64,000 nt of DNA from Synanceia verrucosa (taxonomy: Eukaryota > Chordata > Actinopteri > Perciformes > Synanceiidae): assembly GCA_029721515.1 (NCBI GenBank), contig CM056562.1, positions 16,685,335 to 16,749,334 of the forward strand. Direction: 5' to 3'. The notes below the pieces were generated by a model. It saw only the letters and a list, made by a program, of their open reading frames with translations, had not been told where the DNA came from and did not search any database. A program made the position numbers and the translations under genes. Shown one piece after another: positions 27,801 to 36,423 of this stretch (positions within the stretch are counted from its first letter, which is position 1; the number at the start of each line of letters is the position of its first letter).

Positions 27801-30800
27801 TCCTTGGCACTTGGAGCTTCTTACACCCCTGTCTGGACTTTTGCTGAAGCTGTGTCATCAGTCATGCAAATTGGTTGTGTGACAAGCACTTTATAACACT
27901 TAAGAAGGCAGGCGTTGGCTGGACAGTGCCTGGGCGGCTGAGTAATGCCCCTCTTCTCTTGCTCTGTGACTTTAGGACTTACTCCTAGACTACAAAGTCT
28001 TGTTCTCCGCCTTTGTACTGTTTAACCATGGATTCATTTATTAAAACAAGATCAATGACAACCCAAAATAAGTATGATTTATGGAGGTTCAATAAAATAT
28101 AGAACAGGACACAATTTCAGGAACACAGAAAAGGTCAACTGGCTGTAGTGATAAACCCAAGAGTGGTAAACTGGTTCATGCATGTCCATAACTCCAAGGT
28201 TACATATTCCAAAGGGCACATTGTGAATCAAATAGAGTAAAAACAACACAGTGAAAACCATAAGATCTACTCAGTGAAATGCCACCACAATGGTCATTTG
28301 TTCACAGACAGACACAGAGTTGGGAGCGAAAGCAGAGTGAACAGAGTGACATTAAGAGACAGTTTCTATTTCATTACTGGCTCTGAAGCCATGACAAATC
28401 CTCTATCTAATAGCTCCGCAGCAGTCATCAACTTGGAAAATTAGAAATCCAGACTGAAAAGAAGAGAATTGGCAGCTAAAGGTTACCGGTGCTGCTCAAT
28501 GTGACGATAGAAAGGAACAGGAAGTCAGACAACATGTGAGCTGGTGAGATGTCTTGTTGTAGTTAAGTATAGCATGGCCCTGCTGTGCTGTCATCAGTGA
28601 GCATAGAGAGGGAGGAAGAAAAGTAGAGACCTTTATCATTCACGGCAGGTGGAATTGGCTTCTTAGAGGAATCATCCATAAAAAAGACAGGTTTTGGTAA
28701 TGCAATAAAAGTGTGCAGAGTTCATCTGAGGGGAGGGAAAGATGGCGAAGGGAGCTAGAACAAGTCAGCACAGCCGTCCTGTCATTGATCTCCCAGACCA
28801 ACAAATGCTACCTTCACACTGTCAGCCTGAATGCTCACTTTGGATTTTTTTTTGCTCAAAGTATATTGTTTTTTGTTTGTCACATGAATTGGTCAGGGTC
28901 CTGAATTGACCTACTTGTACTAAAGAACAAAGATGTCACACTGTCATATGGGAAGAAACAAGAAGACCACTGAAGCAAATTTCATTTGCAAGTTGATGTG
29001 CAGTGGAAGCCAGCATATTCATAACAATCACTGTCCCTCCACTGACTACCTTCATCGCAGCTTGCGCCGAGCTAGAGTGACGTGGTGAAATCATATGAAT
29101 TTCCATATGACTGTTAAAACTGAAGCTGCACTGTTAAAAAAAAAAAAATCACATTTGCTATCTAATTTAGGCCATTTTATCCTGCAGTCTACGTAGCCTA
29201 AGACAAGACTTGGCAAAGGCTTTGCAAGATGTCTTTGCCAGTGACTTCCACATACACAACAGCAGGAATGTCTCTCCAACCCATTAGGAAAAGGGCAGAG
29301 AGCTGACAGAATTATAACCATGAGAAATTCTTGCAGTTGGCTTAGCCACCTTCTGTCCACCAAAAACCTACTAGGTTAAGGCTTAAGATGTCACGATCAA
29401 GCTTTAGTAATATCCTCATTACACACAAGTTTTTGCTGTACGTGCACACAGTGCCTCACCTGGATGAAGGGCACCCCGGAGCGCTCGATGGCCACCACGC
29501 CCACCGTCTGGCTGAGCTCCAGGTCCAGGATGAGGATCTCTCTGGGATAAAGCAGCAGCATGTGGTTCCTCTTGGATGGCAGGTAGGACAGCTGCAGGCA
29601 GTCGTTCAAGGTCACTGCCTCCGCACTACAAGGCCACAAAGCAGAGTAAGGATGGGAAGAAAAAAATGAAGTAGAAAAAGGAAAATGAATACCCTAAAAG
29701 GTGTGATTCATCTATTAATTGATAAATTCATGTATTCCTTCATTTGGCCACTGTTTTGCATACTTATTTTGAACTCAATGTATTGCACACAACAGATGTT
29801 AGAAATGAAGGTCTAGATAACAGGATTCATTGGAGTGTTATTCAGCAGACACATTATCAAAGATATAATGAGACTCTGCTGCAACAACACAAGCATATGA
29901 AAAATGCAAATATACCAATGTGATGATGGATGAGAAAGTCTCAAGACAAGTTTAATAAAAAAAAAAAAAAAAAAAAAACTTGTCTCATTTCTAAGATCAA
30001 CTTCATCTTTATTCATGTCTTCCCATACAGAAGGCTGAATGAATTAGTTATTAACGCTGTGGTTTCTGAGTCATAAGCAAATGAGGGCGAGCTTAAAAGT
30101 GAATTTGGTCTAATGATGGGATGCTGAGGAATTAAGCTGGTATTGGGGCAGCATCAGAAAAGAATCCTTTCCATTATTATTAGTGTCCTTAAAATGTTAA
30201 ACTAAGTTCTGTTGGTTATAGTTTCTTTCATGTTTTAAATTAATTACAAACACTATTATCCTTGGCAGCAGCCAGGTTCTGTGTCGCCACATGACAACAA
30301 AGCAGTCACAAACACTTATCAGTTCAATCAAGAAGGAACAGAGATCCGGTTTTCACAAAATTCATGAGCAGGCCCATGGCCATAACTCATTTCTGCAACT
30401 TCAATCCTCTAGGTCACCATGAGATTAAATAAAGGAGAGACAAACTTCAGAACACAATGGAGATCATTATCATCTCAGGGGGAAGCGCAACAGATAAAAT
30501 GGACTCAATAGAGAAACCTTTAGGAGTTGCTGAGCTAAATCACACGGTTAACAGCTCAATGAAGTCAGGCGAGGCAGAGATAGGGGATGAAATATCTGAG
30601 CCACCAAAGGCAGAACATCAGAAAGAGTGAAAGCGAGATCTGTGTCTTAGATGCAAAAAAGAAAGCGACGGAGCTTCACAGAGAAAGAAAGAAAAGTCCT
30701 GTAACCCCAAAAGCCTCACAAAAAAATTCAGCTGTACAATTACAAAAGCATCACACACTCCTCACATCCCCCCGTCTTTGCTGTGAATAAGCCACGTCGG

Positions 30801-33800
30801 CTGCAGCATTCTGTGCATCATTATACACACAAACACAAACAAGTGCAAGTTCTGCAAGGTGTGTTTGACAGCAGGCGAACCCCCAGCAGACCCGAGGTTT
30901 CTAAAGAACTCTCCGAGTTTCTATTGTTCATCATGTTGAGTAAACATTAATGACCTAGGGGACATTCAAATCAAATACAGTCTTTATATATTATGTAGTC
31001 ACTTCAGCTTGAGCTTCTGAAGTCTAGACAACAGAAAAAAACTCACACAACCTGATACTGGCAGACAGTGATGCATAAATCATAACTTTGGCTTGGATTT
31101 GCACATGAGCCCCAAATGTGTGTATAATTATGTTTAATAACTGACCCCCCCCAGTCTTGGCTAAGAGAAGACTATCAGTAGCTACAACTTGCAGTGGGGA
31201 CAAAAAAAAGATTTGCAGGAAATAGTCCATGTATATTAATGTTAATTACTCACTATTTATTGACTACTGTTTTGATATTTTGTCAGCAGATCGAGGAGCA
31301 GCAGCTACAGTGAACAGTCTACAGCTCCTCTGCAAGGTAAACAACTTCACCTGCTGTGTTGCAAAGACAGACTGACTTCTTCATGAAAACAACATGAGTT
31401 GCGTGTGATGCTGATGTCTATTATCGTGATAAATGCACCAAATCTGTGCTGGCTAAACAACCAGATTAATGGATGTTTGATGAGACACTAATGTGCATGA
31501 TATAGTACTGTATTCAACATGTGTCTGATAACAGTGTGTGTGAGAGCAGAGTCTTGTTTAAATCCCCCATCTATCAACGCCAGGCAGACAAAGCCAGAGA
31601 GGAGAGATACTCTAACAATGAACATGATAAACACCCAAAACCGACACACACGCACGCACGTGCACACACACACACACACACACACGTGTGCACACACACA
31701 CACAAAGGCAGACTGATGGAATACAACATTTTCCAGAGCAATTACAAACCACGAGAAAGGTGAGGGAAGAACGCGTCTCACACCGAGAGGAACAAAAACA
31801 CTTCAACGGACACGATGAGACTGGCGAGACAGAGAATAAAGAGGAGTACGATTAATGGAGTATTTGTTATTAGAGCTGGTTGAGTAGATGGACAGAATAG
31901 GTTGGGGTGCTGCTGCTATAAATAAACCTGTGACAGCCACAACCGCTCAGGCAGGAAGCTGCCAGCATATCAAACAAGTGTTCGTTCCATGATCCGCCAG
32001 AGCTTTATGAAAAGTAATGGCTTATACAATTTCACAAGTTTGTCACTTAATGGCATACAAATGAGGTTTGTCATTACTATTTGCAAGTTGTGGTACTAAA
32101 CATAATAAATCTATCAAATTACATTCATTTATCACCAGACCTGTGCTTAATTAATTGGACCAATATTTAAAAATGTTTTAAATATGCAATCAATCTATTA
32201 AAACATGACAACTTACGTGGGTTTTTCATTGGTGATGAGCACTTTGACCTTGTTGAGGGCCTTCTTGGCGCCGGTAGGGACCGGAGCAGCAGTTGGGGGG
32301 GGCTTGGTGTGGGCGGGGCTTGCATGGGGGCTGGCAATGTAGACCTTTTTGCCAGCGCTGCCCGGTGGTTTGGAGTGGGAAAAGTCTGTGATGAAGACTA
32401 TTCCTTCACTGGTTAGCACTGCCAAGATGAAACAAAACATTTGATTTGAATGATGCATATGCTTGTCACAGCTGTCATTATTTGTCTCTGTAACTAAATA
32501 TCAGTTTCCTTTTATCTCTGCTTTTTCCCCCAAAAAAAGTGAACTATGGAAAATGAGAGTTTACCAAAGGTATAATAACTGAATTCCATAAATCTCTTAA
32601 GAGGTGGTGCAGTGTCTCTGGTATGTGTGGGCTGCATGAATTGTAAGTCTAAGACTTCCAGCTACAATGTAGAGACATGATGTGCATTTGTGGGCGAGAA
32701 AATGAAAATCTTGGATAAATTTAAGGCTGAGTTACGTTTTTTTTTGACAGTATGCTGTGCACCTACACGCCATGTTTGAGGGGTCAAAGGGGTCAAAAGA
32801 AAAGGAGAGGATGTTCTCAGCATAGCTCTTCTTCCACAGCTTGGTGCCCGTGTCTCCGTTCCACAGAACGATGTAGTTGGGAGGGTGGACGGCTAACAGA
32901 AGATCACGAGACGCATCCTGATTCCATAACCACTCCAAGTCTGGCAGAAAAACAAAAGACGGAGAGGAGAACGTGGGAATAAAGAGCATGGAGACGTAGT
33001 GAGTGCCAGGAGGAAAAACAGAGAATGATGATAAGAGCATCTTAATGAAAACAAAGAGCCAACAACAGTTCCAAGTTTCTCCTTGGCAATGTTGCCACAG
33101 TAATATCCACTTCCTGCACAGAACTGCTGGACAAAGAATCAATCCAAGCCGACATGACAAAGAGGGCGGGAAGGGGGTTTGGAAGATCTCTCACCCTGGA
33201 TAGGTTTGGAGTGCTCCTGGATCTCACAATGGGCGGTGCCACTGACCACATCCCACACTATGATCTTCCCTGAGGCATCTCCTGAAGCCAGCCGCAGACA
33301 GTAGGGAGAACTCAAATTGTGGTAGTAGTTTTCCCTCGACCATTTCACCTACCAAACACAAAACATATGCTGACAAAGATACAGACCCTACAGACCTTTT
33401 TAAACAACATAAACATTGTAAATAAGCCCCTCTGAATTTCCGGTTGCAATGTTTGTTAAAGCAGCAACTGACAGAATGTAAACTAGGACCAAACATGTCG
33501 CCCTGGAAACAGGATGGCAATGAACATGTCTAAAAGAAACAGCAGTGAAATGCAGTTGATGCAGGCCCTAAACTTAAAAAGACAATGAATATACTGGTGT
33601 TTAAATAATTGATTATGTATCTGTATCTGCTCCTGAGTAGGAATGCTCTTTTTTATTTTCAAGCAAGCTTTCTTGTGTTGTGCTGGGTGTTGAGGAATGG
33701 TCCGCTGCTGTGACTGTGGTGCTTTAGAAGATTAAAATGTGCTTTGGAATGAGGAATGAGAGGCAAGCCCATCGAGCCCAGGCACTGATAATCACTGTGA

Positions 33801-36423
33801 AATGTATTGCCCATTATTTACCCTTCTACAAAACACACAAACATAGAAACACATACGCTAACACACACACACACACACACACACAAGGACCATCCGTCAA
33901 TACAGAGGCAAGCTCTACCAGTGTTGTTAACACTGGCATACACAGTGAAGCAGAGCTGAATGTGTCTGCCAGAGAGGGCCAAAAACAACTTAGCTCAAGG
34001 TTACACAATGCTAATATTATTATTGAGTGATGAAATGTTACTCCACCAGCAGGTGTTTGGAAAGCGCAAAATTAGCAAGAAACTGAGATATAAAAGGACA
34101 TACAATATAACATGTACAGTAAGTGCTCTGGAGACATTTCCAGCTTACAATCCATACCCCTACATACATGTAGTCTTACTGGTTCTCTGTGTGATATTCA
34201 TAGAATAGATATAGCAGCAAATATAATATTTGCTATGTAAAGAAGATACAGTGGAGTATAGTTAGTGCATTTGAGCGTGGCACGCTGGCTAGATAGAAAT
34301 TATCTGAATTTTTAATGTTGCACCTTTATGTGCAACAGGTTTTTTTTTTGCTTTTAGAAATAACAAAATAGTAAAATCAAATTAGGCCTATTTTCACATT
34401 AACTCACTGAGTGCCAGCCTTTTTATAAAACAGAAAGTGCCTTGTGCCAGTGTTTTTGGCCATTTTGAGTCTTTTCAAGACCCACCAAATATTTTGTTCT
34501 ATGACTCTTAAAACACTGAGTAGCTCAAATGAAAGAAGAGACTCTCTATTTTATCATGAATGTTTGTTTTTACCTTGGTCCATTCTTGTTTTTTTTTCCA
34601 GAGATGGCGGCCCCTCCCTCCCTAATCACCACTTTTTTGTCCAGATTCTGTCTGTTGTGCTCTCTTATCGCGATCGTCTCCACTTCCTGCTTTGATCTCT
34701 GTACACCGTCGCTTTATGTCCCGACTACAAATTCCAGAAGCCCCAATATTAATCACAGGCTGTGCGAGAGCGCCCTCTTGTGCCAGCTGCCGAAAAACCA
34801 CTTTGACGTATATATACGTCCATGACACTCAAGCATTGGATTTTAAATTACATATAAATACATCAATAGCACTCAAAGAGATAATGACTAAAAAATTTCA
34901 CATGATTTATTGGCCTTTTATTGTTACATTTTTGTTATTGCTGCTGTAGCTTTGCAAATAATATTAAAGTAAATAAACAATAACAATAATCAAGGATTAT
35001 CTTATCTAAATTATCAGACATACTGTATGTCTGTGGCCCTTCAGTGTTTTCAGCTTTACATATTCAGATATCAAATTTTGTCGCCCATCGAACAGAGCTT
35101 CAAATATTAGTCAGTTTATAACTAATTAACTGTTCCTCCAAAATATGAAACCTTTGCATTATATTGTTTCCAGCTTCTCAAATTCAAAGATTTGCTTTTC
35201 TTGTTTATTTGACCTTTGAAATTGAGGTTTGGACATGTTAGGAATGCAAAAGATTTTTGACAAAAGTTTTAGCCTAATTGACATAACATTAGATTTACCA
35301 CACAATGACAATAATTATTGCTTGCAGCCCTATTATGAAGAAATAACCAATAAAACATATTAAATGAATGAAAGTTCATTTTGGAAACTCACCTTGACCA
35401 CATTAGCTTTATGCCTCTCCAACACCTGGATGGTCTGAGATGTCTTTGGATCGATGATGAGAATACTGGAGTGACATCCCTGAGCTATCAGCCCCTGCCA
35501 ACCCCTACAGTAAATAAAAGCCACAGAGAATGACAGGCAGAGGAGAGTCACAGATAAATAATAAAATACACGAACGTGTCATATGACAACAGGAAACCAT
35601 CATCATCATCATCATTATCATCATCAACCCCAGTTATGGAAAACTAACCATCTGGTGGCGCATTTAAAAAGAAATACGTTTTTTTTTTTTTTTTGCACAA
35701 ACACATTTCATGTCCTGGTGCAACACGCTGATGAAACTCACATCTGAAAGTTTGTGACTGTAATACCTGGAAAAAGGAAGCTGCACTTGTGGAATGCACT
35801 ATTCACAACAAAAGACATTACAAAGGTGGTGAATAATATATGCAACAGTTACACTGAAATGATTCATGAAAGATGAATAATGCAGTGAGATGTCTCAGCT
35901 GCAATTAAAGCAACATGTAAAATATGAATAATTGCCAGCTTCAAGTATGTGGAATAAAACTAGGTGACTATAGTGTTATTTACGTGTCCTTAGTGCTTAT
36001 TTTCACACACTAGGCGATGCAATAACTCAAAGTAAGTGACATGCAGTCACATTCCCTGCTGGATTACAATGAGAAGAGATGGGTTAAAAAATGCATCAGG
36101 CCCAGCAACCTATCACATCCCATCACATGACACAAAACACCCTAACGTTGCATGTTTTCTCTCTTTAGCCGAAAAAAACTACAATATCAGTATCAATTAT
36201 CACTGCTATCTTTCCAGACAGCGACGAAAAGCTAATTGGAGGTTGGTAAACATCGCCTGTGATCATCAGTTTGACATCTTCAATAGCTAAATGAACCAGC
36301 TACAAAACGATGCTAACGACAGATGCGCAATACTCACCAATCTACAGCGGTTTTATTCTGCAAATTGAGAGTGCCAGTCAACGTGCGAGCCGCAAGTTTG
36401 ATGTTGACTGTGTAGGGAATCAT
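1193..36423 (-). CDS. wdr11: wdr11, WD repeat-containing protein 11 (exons 1-23; 3' end outside window)
   Basis: Known role: WDR11 forms a complex with FAM91A1 and C17orf75 at the trans-Golgi network that captures AP-1 vesicles. It also acts in Hedgehog signalling and ciliogenesis, and human variants occur in hypogonadotropic hypogonadism/Kallmann syndrome. Seen here: 23 minus-strand exons, all with GT-AG introns, join in compatible phases into 981 uninterrupted codons. They run collinearly with remembered human WDR11 from the first residues (MIPYTVN versus human MLPYTVN) to residue about 981 (SSYFQ). WD-type strands recur, for example GKIIVWDV, YIVLWNGDTG, LELWDARTG, LNFWDLK and AEVWDTKE, as expected for its two beta-propellers. 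The start ATG has an A at -3 and matches the family start. About 240 C-terminal residues are missing because the window ends inside intron 23. No stop or frameshift was seen, so the copy looks functional. Identity is near certain; individual boundaries are from reading splice sites by eye. Confidence 0.97.
1383..2188 (-). other. wdr11: wdr11 intron 22
   Basis: 806 bases between exons 22 and 23. Nothing recognisable beyond AT-rich intronic sequence. Confidence 0.8.
2189..2254 (-). CDS. wdr11: wdr11 coding exon 22
   Basis: Short 66-nt exon. Acceptor CCCCAG|TGATATG. Encodes NDMKSVLQDPELSLLQR and CLLVS (residues 896-917), matching human LLQRCLLVSR. Donor CACG|GTGAGT. Confidence 0.94.
2516..2578 (-). 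CDS. wdr11: wdr11 coding exon 21
   Basis: Short 63-nt exon. Acceptor TTTCAG|AGACTAC. Encodes DYNEKDEIKGLIQEQLNS and LS (residues 875-895). Donor CTAA|GTGAGT. Confidence 0.93.
2579..3790 (-). other. wdr11: wdr11 intron 20
   Basis: 1,212 bases between exons 20 and 21. No repeat family or RNA gene recognised. Confidence 0.8.
3791..3899 (-). CDS. wdr11: wdr11 coding exon 20
   Basis: Acceptor AATCAG|ATCCAG. Encodes DPVWCPYLLVPRAALTL, KAFLLLQPWSGTF and TMDITQ (residues 839-874), the start of the alpha-helical C-terminal region. Donor AAGT|GTAAGT, chosen because it restores Val-Asp-Tyr across the junction. Confidence 0.93.
3996..4237. mobile_element. foldback MITE in wdr11 intron 19
   Basis: The left arm (about 3996-4044, starting CCGCCGAGGAGGTTATG) and right arm (about 4121-4166, ending CTCCTTGGCGG) are inverted copies over about 46 bases, with two mismatches and a two-base gap. 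The centre contains CAAAAAGTTATGGATGG. A further tail, GGAGGTCTGCACTCTC to TTCTAGTT (to 4237), matches the end of a common fish dispersed repeat as I remember it. No coding capacity. Family assignment is by memory; the inverted structure is seen directly. Confidence 0.65.
4328..4499 (-). CDS. wdr11: wdr11 coding exon 19
   Basis: Acceptor TTGCAG|GTCCAG. Encodes VQMVSSMRIGRNVNYR, ILDIDWCTSDKVVLAS, DDGCIRVLEMAMKSAS and YRMDEQDLT (residues 782-838), the last propeller blade. Donor ACCG|GTGAGC. Confidence 0.95.
4500..5675 (-). other. wdr11: wdr11 intron 18
   Basis: 1,176 bases. A pyrimidine-rich patch on the plus strand (4800-4880, CTCCT repeats) is the only compositional feature. No gene or named repeat seen. 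Confidence 0.8.
5676..5790 (-). CDS. wdr11: wdr11 coding exon 18
   Basis: Acceptor TTTTAG|GGGAAT. Encodes GIPTHRGWVKKIRFAPG, KGNQKLLVMYTDGAEVW and DTKE (residues 743-781). Donor GAG|GTGAGG, phase 0. Confidence 0.95.
6070..6176 (-). CDS. wdr11: wdr11 coding exon 17
   Basis: Acceptor TTGCAG|GGTAGT. Encodes GSMGSIACIAWKGDTLV, LGDVDGNLNFWDLKAR and LS (residues 708-742), a typical WD blade. Donor CCAG|GTAAAT. Confidence 0.95.
6177..8573 (-). other. wdr11: wdr11 intron 16
   Basis: 2,397 bases with several homopolymer A or T runs (for example 8191-8203) and no recognisable element or RNA gene. Confidence 0.8.
8574..8721 (-). CDS. wdr11: wdr11 coding exon 16
   Basis: Acceptor CTACAG|TCTTCTG. Begins SLLQDAESKS and runs through REHFVFTDTDGQVYHI, VEGN and RIPPD (residues 658-707). 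Donor GAC|GTGAGT, phase 0. Confidence 0.94.
8722..9290 (-). other. wdr11: wdr11 intron 15
   Basis: 569 bases. A-runs (9149-9160) only. Confidence 0.8.
9291..9412 (-). CDS. wdr11: wdr11 coding exon 15
   Basis: Acceptor AACAG|GAGTGG. Encodes EWSPSHNLKSLKKKQMA, AREAIARQTVSDAEQ and SSVESSVIS (residues 618-657). It is charged and likely helical, as in the family. Donor CAG|GTCAGC. Confidence 0.94.
9413..10070 (-). other. wdr11: wdr11 intron 14
   Basis: 658 bases. Nothing recognised. Confidence 0.8.
10071..10179 (-). CDS. wdr11: wdr11 coding exon 14
   Basis: Acceptor CCTCAG|GCAGTA. Encodes QYLVVVFRDKPLELWDA, RTGTLLREMAKNFP and TVTAL (residues 581-617), with a clear WD dipeptide. Donor CTG|GTACTG, phase 0. 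Confidence 0.95.
10180..11718 (-). other. wdr11: wdr11 intron 13
   Basis: 1,539 bases containing a (TAA)n microsatellite at 11279-11304 and a GT-rich patch at 11670-11695. Confidence 0.8.
11279..11304. repeat. (TAA)n microsatellite
   Basis: About eight ATA/ATT-type trinucleotide units in wdr11 intron 13. Confidence 0.9.
11719..11794 (-). CDS. wdr11: wdr11 coding exon 13
   Basis: Acceptor TTCCAG|GCAGATG. Encodes RCFAFRGERGNDEPP and IEMIKVSHLK (residues 556-580). Donor CAA|GTGAGT. Confidence 0.94.
11795..14452 (-). other. wdr11: wdr11 intron 12
   Basis: 2,658 bases. Holds a CA/CG-rich microsatellite at 12427-12458 and a 3' fragment of a SINE-like repeat at 12876-13022. The rest is featureless AT-rich DNA. 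Confidence 0.8.
12876..13022 (+). repeat. 3' fragment of SINE-like fish repeat
   Basis: Contains GGGCAGGTTGGCTCCTTGC, GCAGCCTCTGCCATCAGTG and AGTGCTTTGAGTGGTCGA. These match, from memory, the 3' half of a widespread fish repeat ending in AAAGCGCTATATAAA-like sequence. The 5' tRNA-like half is absent. Related to the fuller copy at 53154-53492. Confidence 0.6.
14453..14559 (-). CDS. wdr11: wdr11 coding exon 12
   Basis: Acceptor CCACAG|GGGGATT. Encodes RGIEWVSLTSFLSFATS, APNNMGLVRNELQHVD and LPTG (residues 520-555). Donor ACTG|GTGAGA. Confidence 0.95.
15831..16023 (+). mobile_element. tRNA-derived SINE, internally deleted
   Basis: Starts GGCGGCACAGTGGTGCAGTG, with a tRNA-like A-box region (GTGGTTAGCACTGTAGCC) and CTCACAGCAAGAAGG. 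It then jumps to TGTCCAGGGTGTCCCC, CAGCTGGGATAGGC and the (ATGG)n tail. In the usual fish family the B box GGTTCGAATCC and the middle part lie between these, so this copy is deleted. It also contains a 12-bp inverted repeat (15938-15949 and 15960-15971) that flanks the TGGGATAGG segment. Confidence 0.8.
16668..16706. repeat. CA/CG-rich microsatellite
   Basis: ACACAT/ACACGC/ACACAC units directly left of the helicase-like fragment. Confidence 0.85.
16721..17202 (+). mobile_element. decayed transposon fragment with RecQ-like helicase motif I
   Basis: An open stretch at 16922-17020 encodes an acidic/basic lead-in (LKVEQKEALKSS, then KKDVFAVL) and TTGYGK, which resembles helicase motif 0 and Walker A motif I of RecQ-type DEAD/DEAH helicases. 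An extra A in the A-run at 17018-17022 breaks the frame; the continuation lies in the next frame. Flanks start near GGATAATCCTGGCTCC and end GGCTTGTCAGGCTA, suggesting imperfect termini. Many fish carry dispersed copies of such sequence, as I recall. It is non-functional here. Confidence 0.55.
17507..17591 (-). CDS. wdr11: wdr11 coding exon 11
   Basis: Acceptor TCTCAG|GCACCAG. Encodes TSNGSVLVYNLTSGLLHK and ELSVHSCEV (residues 492-519), close to human. Donor TCAG|GTATGT. Confidence 0.94.
17592..22251 (-). other. wdr11: wdr11 intron 10 (largest intron)
   Basis: 4,660 bases, the longest intron in the window. Holds a long GT microsatellite (18759-18830), a short GT tract (19217-19235) and a possible LINE remnant (19325-19426). 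Otherwise AT-rich with no recognised gene. Confidence 0.8.
18759..18830. repeat. (GT)n microsatellite
   Basis: About 72 bases of GT interrupted once by TC at 18799-18800. It creates spurious Cys/Val and Thr/His reading frames. Confidence 0.97.
22252..22428 (-). CDS. wdr11: wdr11 coding exon 10
   Basis: Acceptor TCCAG|GCCAGA. Encodes GQTLIAGESLPPSSNQ, EVQLKFLLTGLLSGLP, FALRMCPPLTTKNI and YQPLLAIG (residues 433-491). The donor G|GTTGGT is weaker than consensus, but it is the only one that joins in frame. Confidence 0.94.
22429..24880 (-). other. wdr11: wdr11 intron 9
   Basis: 2,452 bases. Contains piggyBac-like MITE copy A (22749-22978) and a short (GGAT)n run at 23081-23103. Confidence 0.8.
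22749..22978 (-). mobile_element. piggyBac-like MITE, copy A
   Basis: 230 bases bounded by TTAA. The left end is TTAACTCTCTGAGTGTCA and the right end, read inward, is TTAACTCTTTGATTGCCA, so the ends are inverted repeats. Subterminal TTGACGTA and AGACGTAAA blocks resemble piggyBac-type ends (TTAA target, TGCCA.TGACG). It contains a perfect 16-base palindrome CTGTTTTATAAAACAG at 22944-22959. It lies in the opposite orientation to copies B and C and shares the CTACAAATCCCAGAAGCCCC block with B. Confidence 0.7.
24881..24981 (-). CDS. wdr11: wdr11 coding exon 9
   Basis: Acceptor TATCAG|TTCTGG. Encodes SSGLSPLYTPVSFCGSP and then IQDLSLNSMIG (residues 399-432), matching the family linker between the propellers. 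Donor ATCG|GTACGA. Confidence 0.93.
24982..25975 (-). other. wdr11: wdr11 intron 8
   Basis: 994 bases. Its first bases after the donor are a (CA)n tract in the sense strand (25945-25972). No other element seen. Confidence 0.8.
25945..25972. repeat. (TG/CA)n microsatellite abutting exon 8 donor
   Basis: About 13 TG units on the plus strand (CA in the wdr11 sense strand), starting three bases inside the intron 8 donor (GTATACACAC). Confidence 0.95.
25976..26174 (-). CDS. wdr11: wdr11 coding exon 8
   Basis: Acceptor CCTCAG|ACCCTG. Encodes DPEQNVHELMYDLRSQC, IRVTKTVRPYRMVICP and SDGRAMLWELK (residues 333-398). The donor AG|GTATAC runs straight into a (CA)n tract in the intron. Confidence 0.94.
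26175..26821 (-). other. wdr11: wdr11 intron 7, long pyrimidine-rich sense strand
   Basis: From about 26180 to 26620 the plus strand is heavily purine-biased (GA/GGA/AAAG), so the wdr11 sense strand is a polypyrimidine tract of more than 400 bases leading to the exon 8 acceptor. The lack of purines explains why long reading frames stay open across this intron. Confidence 0.85.
26822..26924 (-). CDS. wdr11: wdr11 coding exon 7
   Basis: Acceptor GTCCAG|GTGATT. Encodes VIPCAQRDALYCLHENG and CITLRVCRS, then a short divergent loop TTTPDEAAG (residues 299-332) that is shorter than the human loop. Donor GCAG|GTATGA. Confidence 0.94.
26925..29459 (-). other. wdr11: wdr11 intron 6
   Basis: 2,535 bases with an (AAT)n microsatellite at 27251-27298. 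No gene or named repeat recognised. Confidence 0.8.
27251..27298. repeat. (AAT)n microsatellite, interrupted
   Basis: Two AAT/ATA blocks separated by GAGGAATGGTGATG, in wdr11 intron 6. Confidence 0.9.
29460..29625 (-). CDS. wdr11: wdr11 coding exon 6
   Basis: Acceptor TTGTAG|TGCGG. Encodes AEAVTLNDCLQLSYLPS, NHMLLLYPREILILD and VAIERSGVPFIQ (residues 243-298), almost identical to the mammalian segment. Donor CAG|GTGAGG, phase 0. Confidence 0.95.
29626..32216 (-). other. wdr11: wdr11 intron 5
   Basis: 2,591 bases with a 21-base A run (29958-29978) and a CA/CG microsatellite (31644-31704). No gene recognised. Confidence 0.8.
31644..31704. repeat. CA microsatellite with CG and GTG interruptions
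   Basis: ACACAC and GCACGC units around CACGTGTGCAC, in wdr11 intron 5. Confidence 0.95.
32217..32418 (-). CDS. wdr11: wdr11 coding exon 5
   Basis: Acceptor GGCAG|TGCTAACC. Encodes LTSEGIVFITDFSHSK, a Pro/Ala-rich variable linker (HASPAHTKPPPTAAP) and AKKALNKVKVLIT (residues 176-242). The linker is longer and more proline-rich than I recall in human. Donor CCCAC|GTAAGT. Confidence 0.94.
32419..32766 (-). other. wdr11: wdr11 intron 4
   Basis: 348 bases; nothing recognised. Confidence 0.8.
32767..32940 (-). CDS. wdr11: wdr11 coding exon 4
   Basis: Acceptor CCAG|ACTTGG completes the Asp. Encodes LEWLWNQDASRDLL, HPPNYIVLWNGDTGTK and FSFDPFDPSNMA (residues 118-175), very close to human. The donor was set at GCGT|GTAGGT because only that choice joins in frame to exon 5 and restores the family Leu-Leu-Thr-Ser-Glu-Gly. 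Confidence 0.92.
33195..33348 (-). CDS. wdr11: wdr11 coding exon 3
   Basis: Acceptor GGTAG|GTGAAATGG. Encodes VKWSRENYYHN, SPYCLRLASGDASGK, then the WD strand IIVWDVVSG and IQEHSKPIQ (residues 67-117). Donor G|GTGAGA after one base of the next Asp codon. Confidence 0.95.
33860..33885. repeat. (CA)n microsatellite
   Basis: About 13 CA units in wdr11 intron 2. Confidence 0.95.
34399..34884 (+). mobile_element. piggyBac-like MITE, copy B (longest)
   Basis: 486 bases from TTAACTCACTGAGTGCCAG to CACTCAAAGAGATAAT (right TTAA decayed). Shares TTTATAAAACAGAAAGTGCC, GTGCCAGTGTTTTTGGCC and GCTCAAATGAAAGAAGAG with copy C, and CTACAAATTCCAGAAGCCCC with copy A. Near the right end GACGTATATATACGTC is a palindrome. 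The copy is longer than A or C and bridges them, so it is probably closest to the parent element. No transposase frame seen. Confidence 0.7.
35393..35504 (-). CDS. wdr11: wdr11 coding exon 2
   Basis: Acceptor TGTAG|GGGTTGG; the first base completes the split Trp. Encodes GWQGLIAQGCHSS through LERHKANVVK, the first propeller blade (residues about 29-66). Donor AAG|GTGAGT, phase 0. Confidence 0.95.
35505..36337 (-). other. wdr11: wdr11 intron 1
   Basis: 833 bases with a (CAT)n patch at 35599-35625 and a T run (35679-35694). No element recognised. Confidence 0.8.
36338..36423 (-). CDS. wdr11: wdr11 coding exon 1 (start codon)
   Basis: ATG at 36423-36421, then MIPYTVNIKLAARTLTG and on to NKTAVDW, the conserved N-terminus. 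The donor reads G|GTGAGT just below 36338. The Trp codon is split after two bases. The upstream part of the exon is 5'UTR of unknown length. Confidence 0.95.

Larger units (their letters stand above)
33349..35392 (-). other. wdr11: wdr11 intron 2
   Basis: 2,044 bases with a CA microsatellite (33860-33885) and piggyBac-like MITE copy B (34399-34884). Confidence 0.8.
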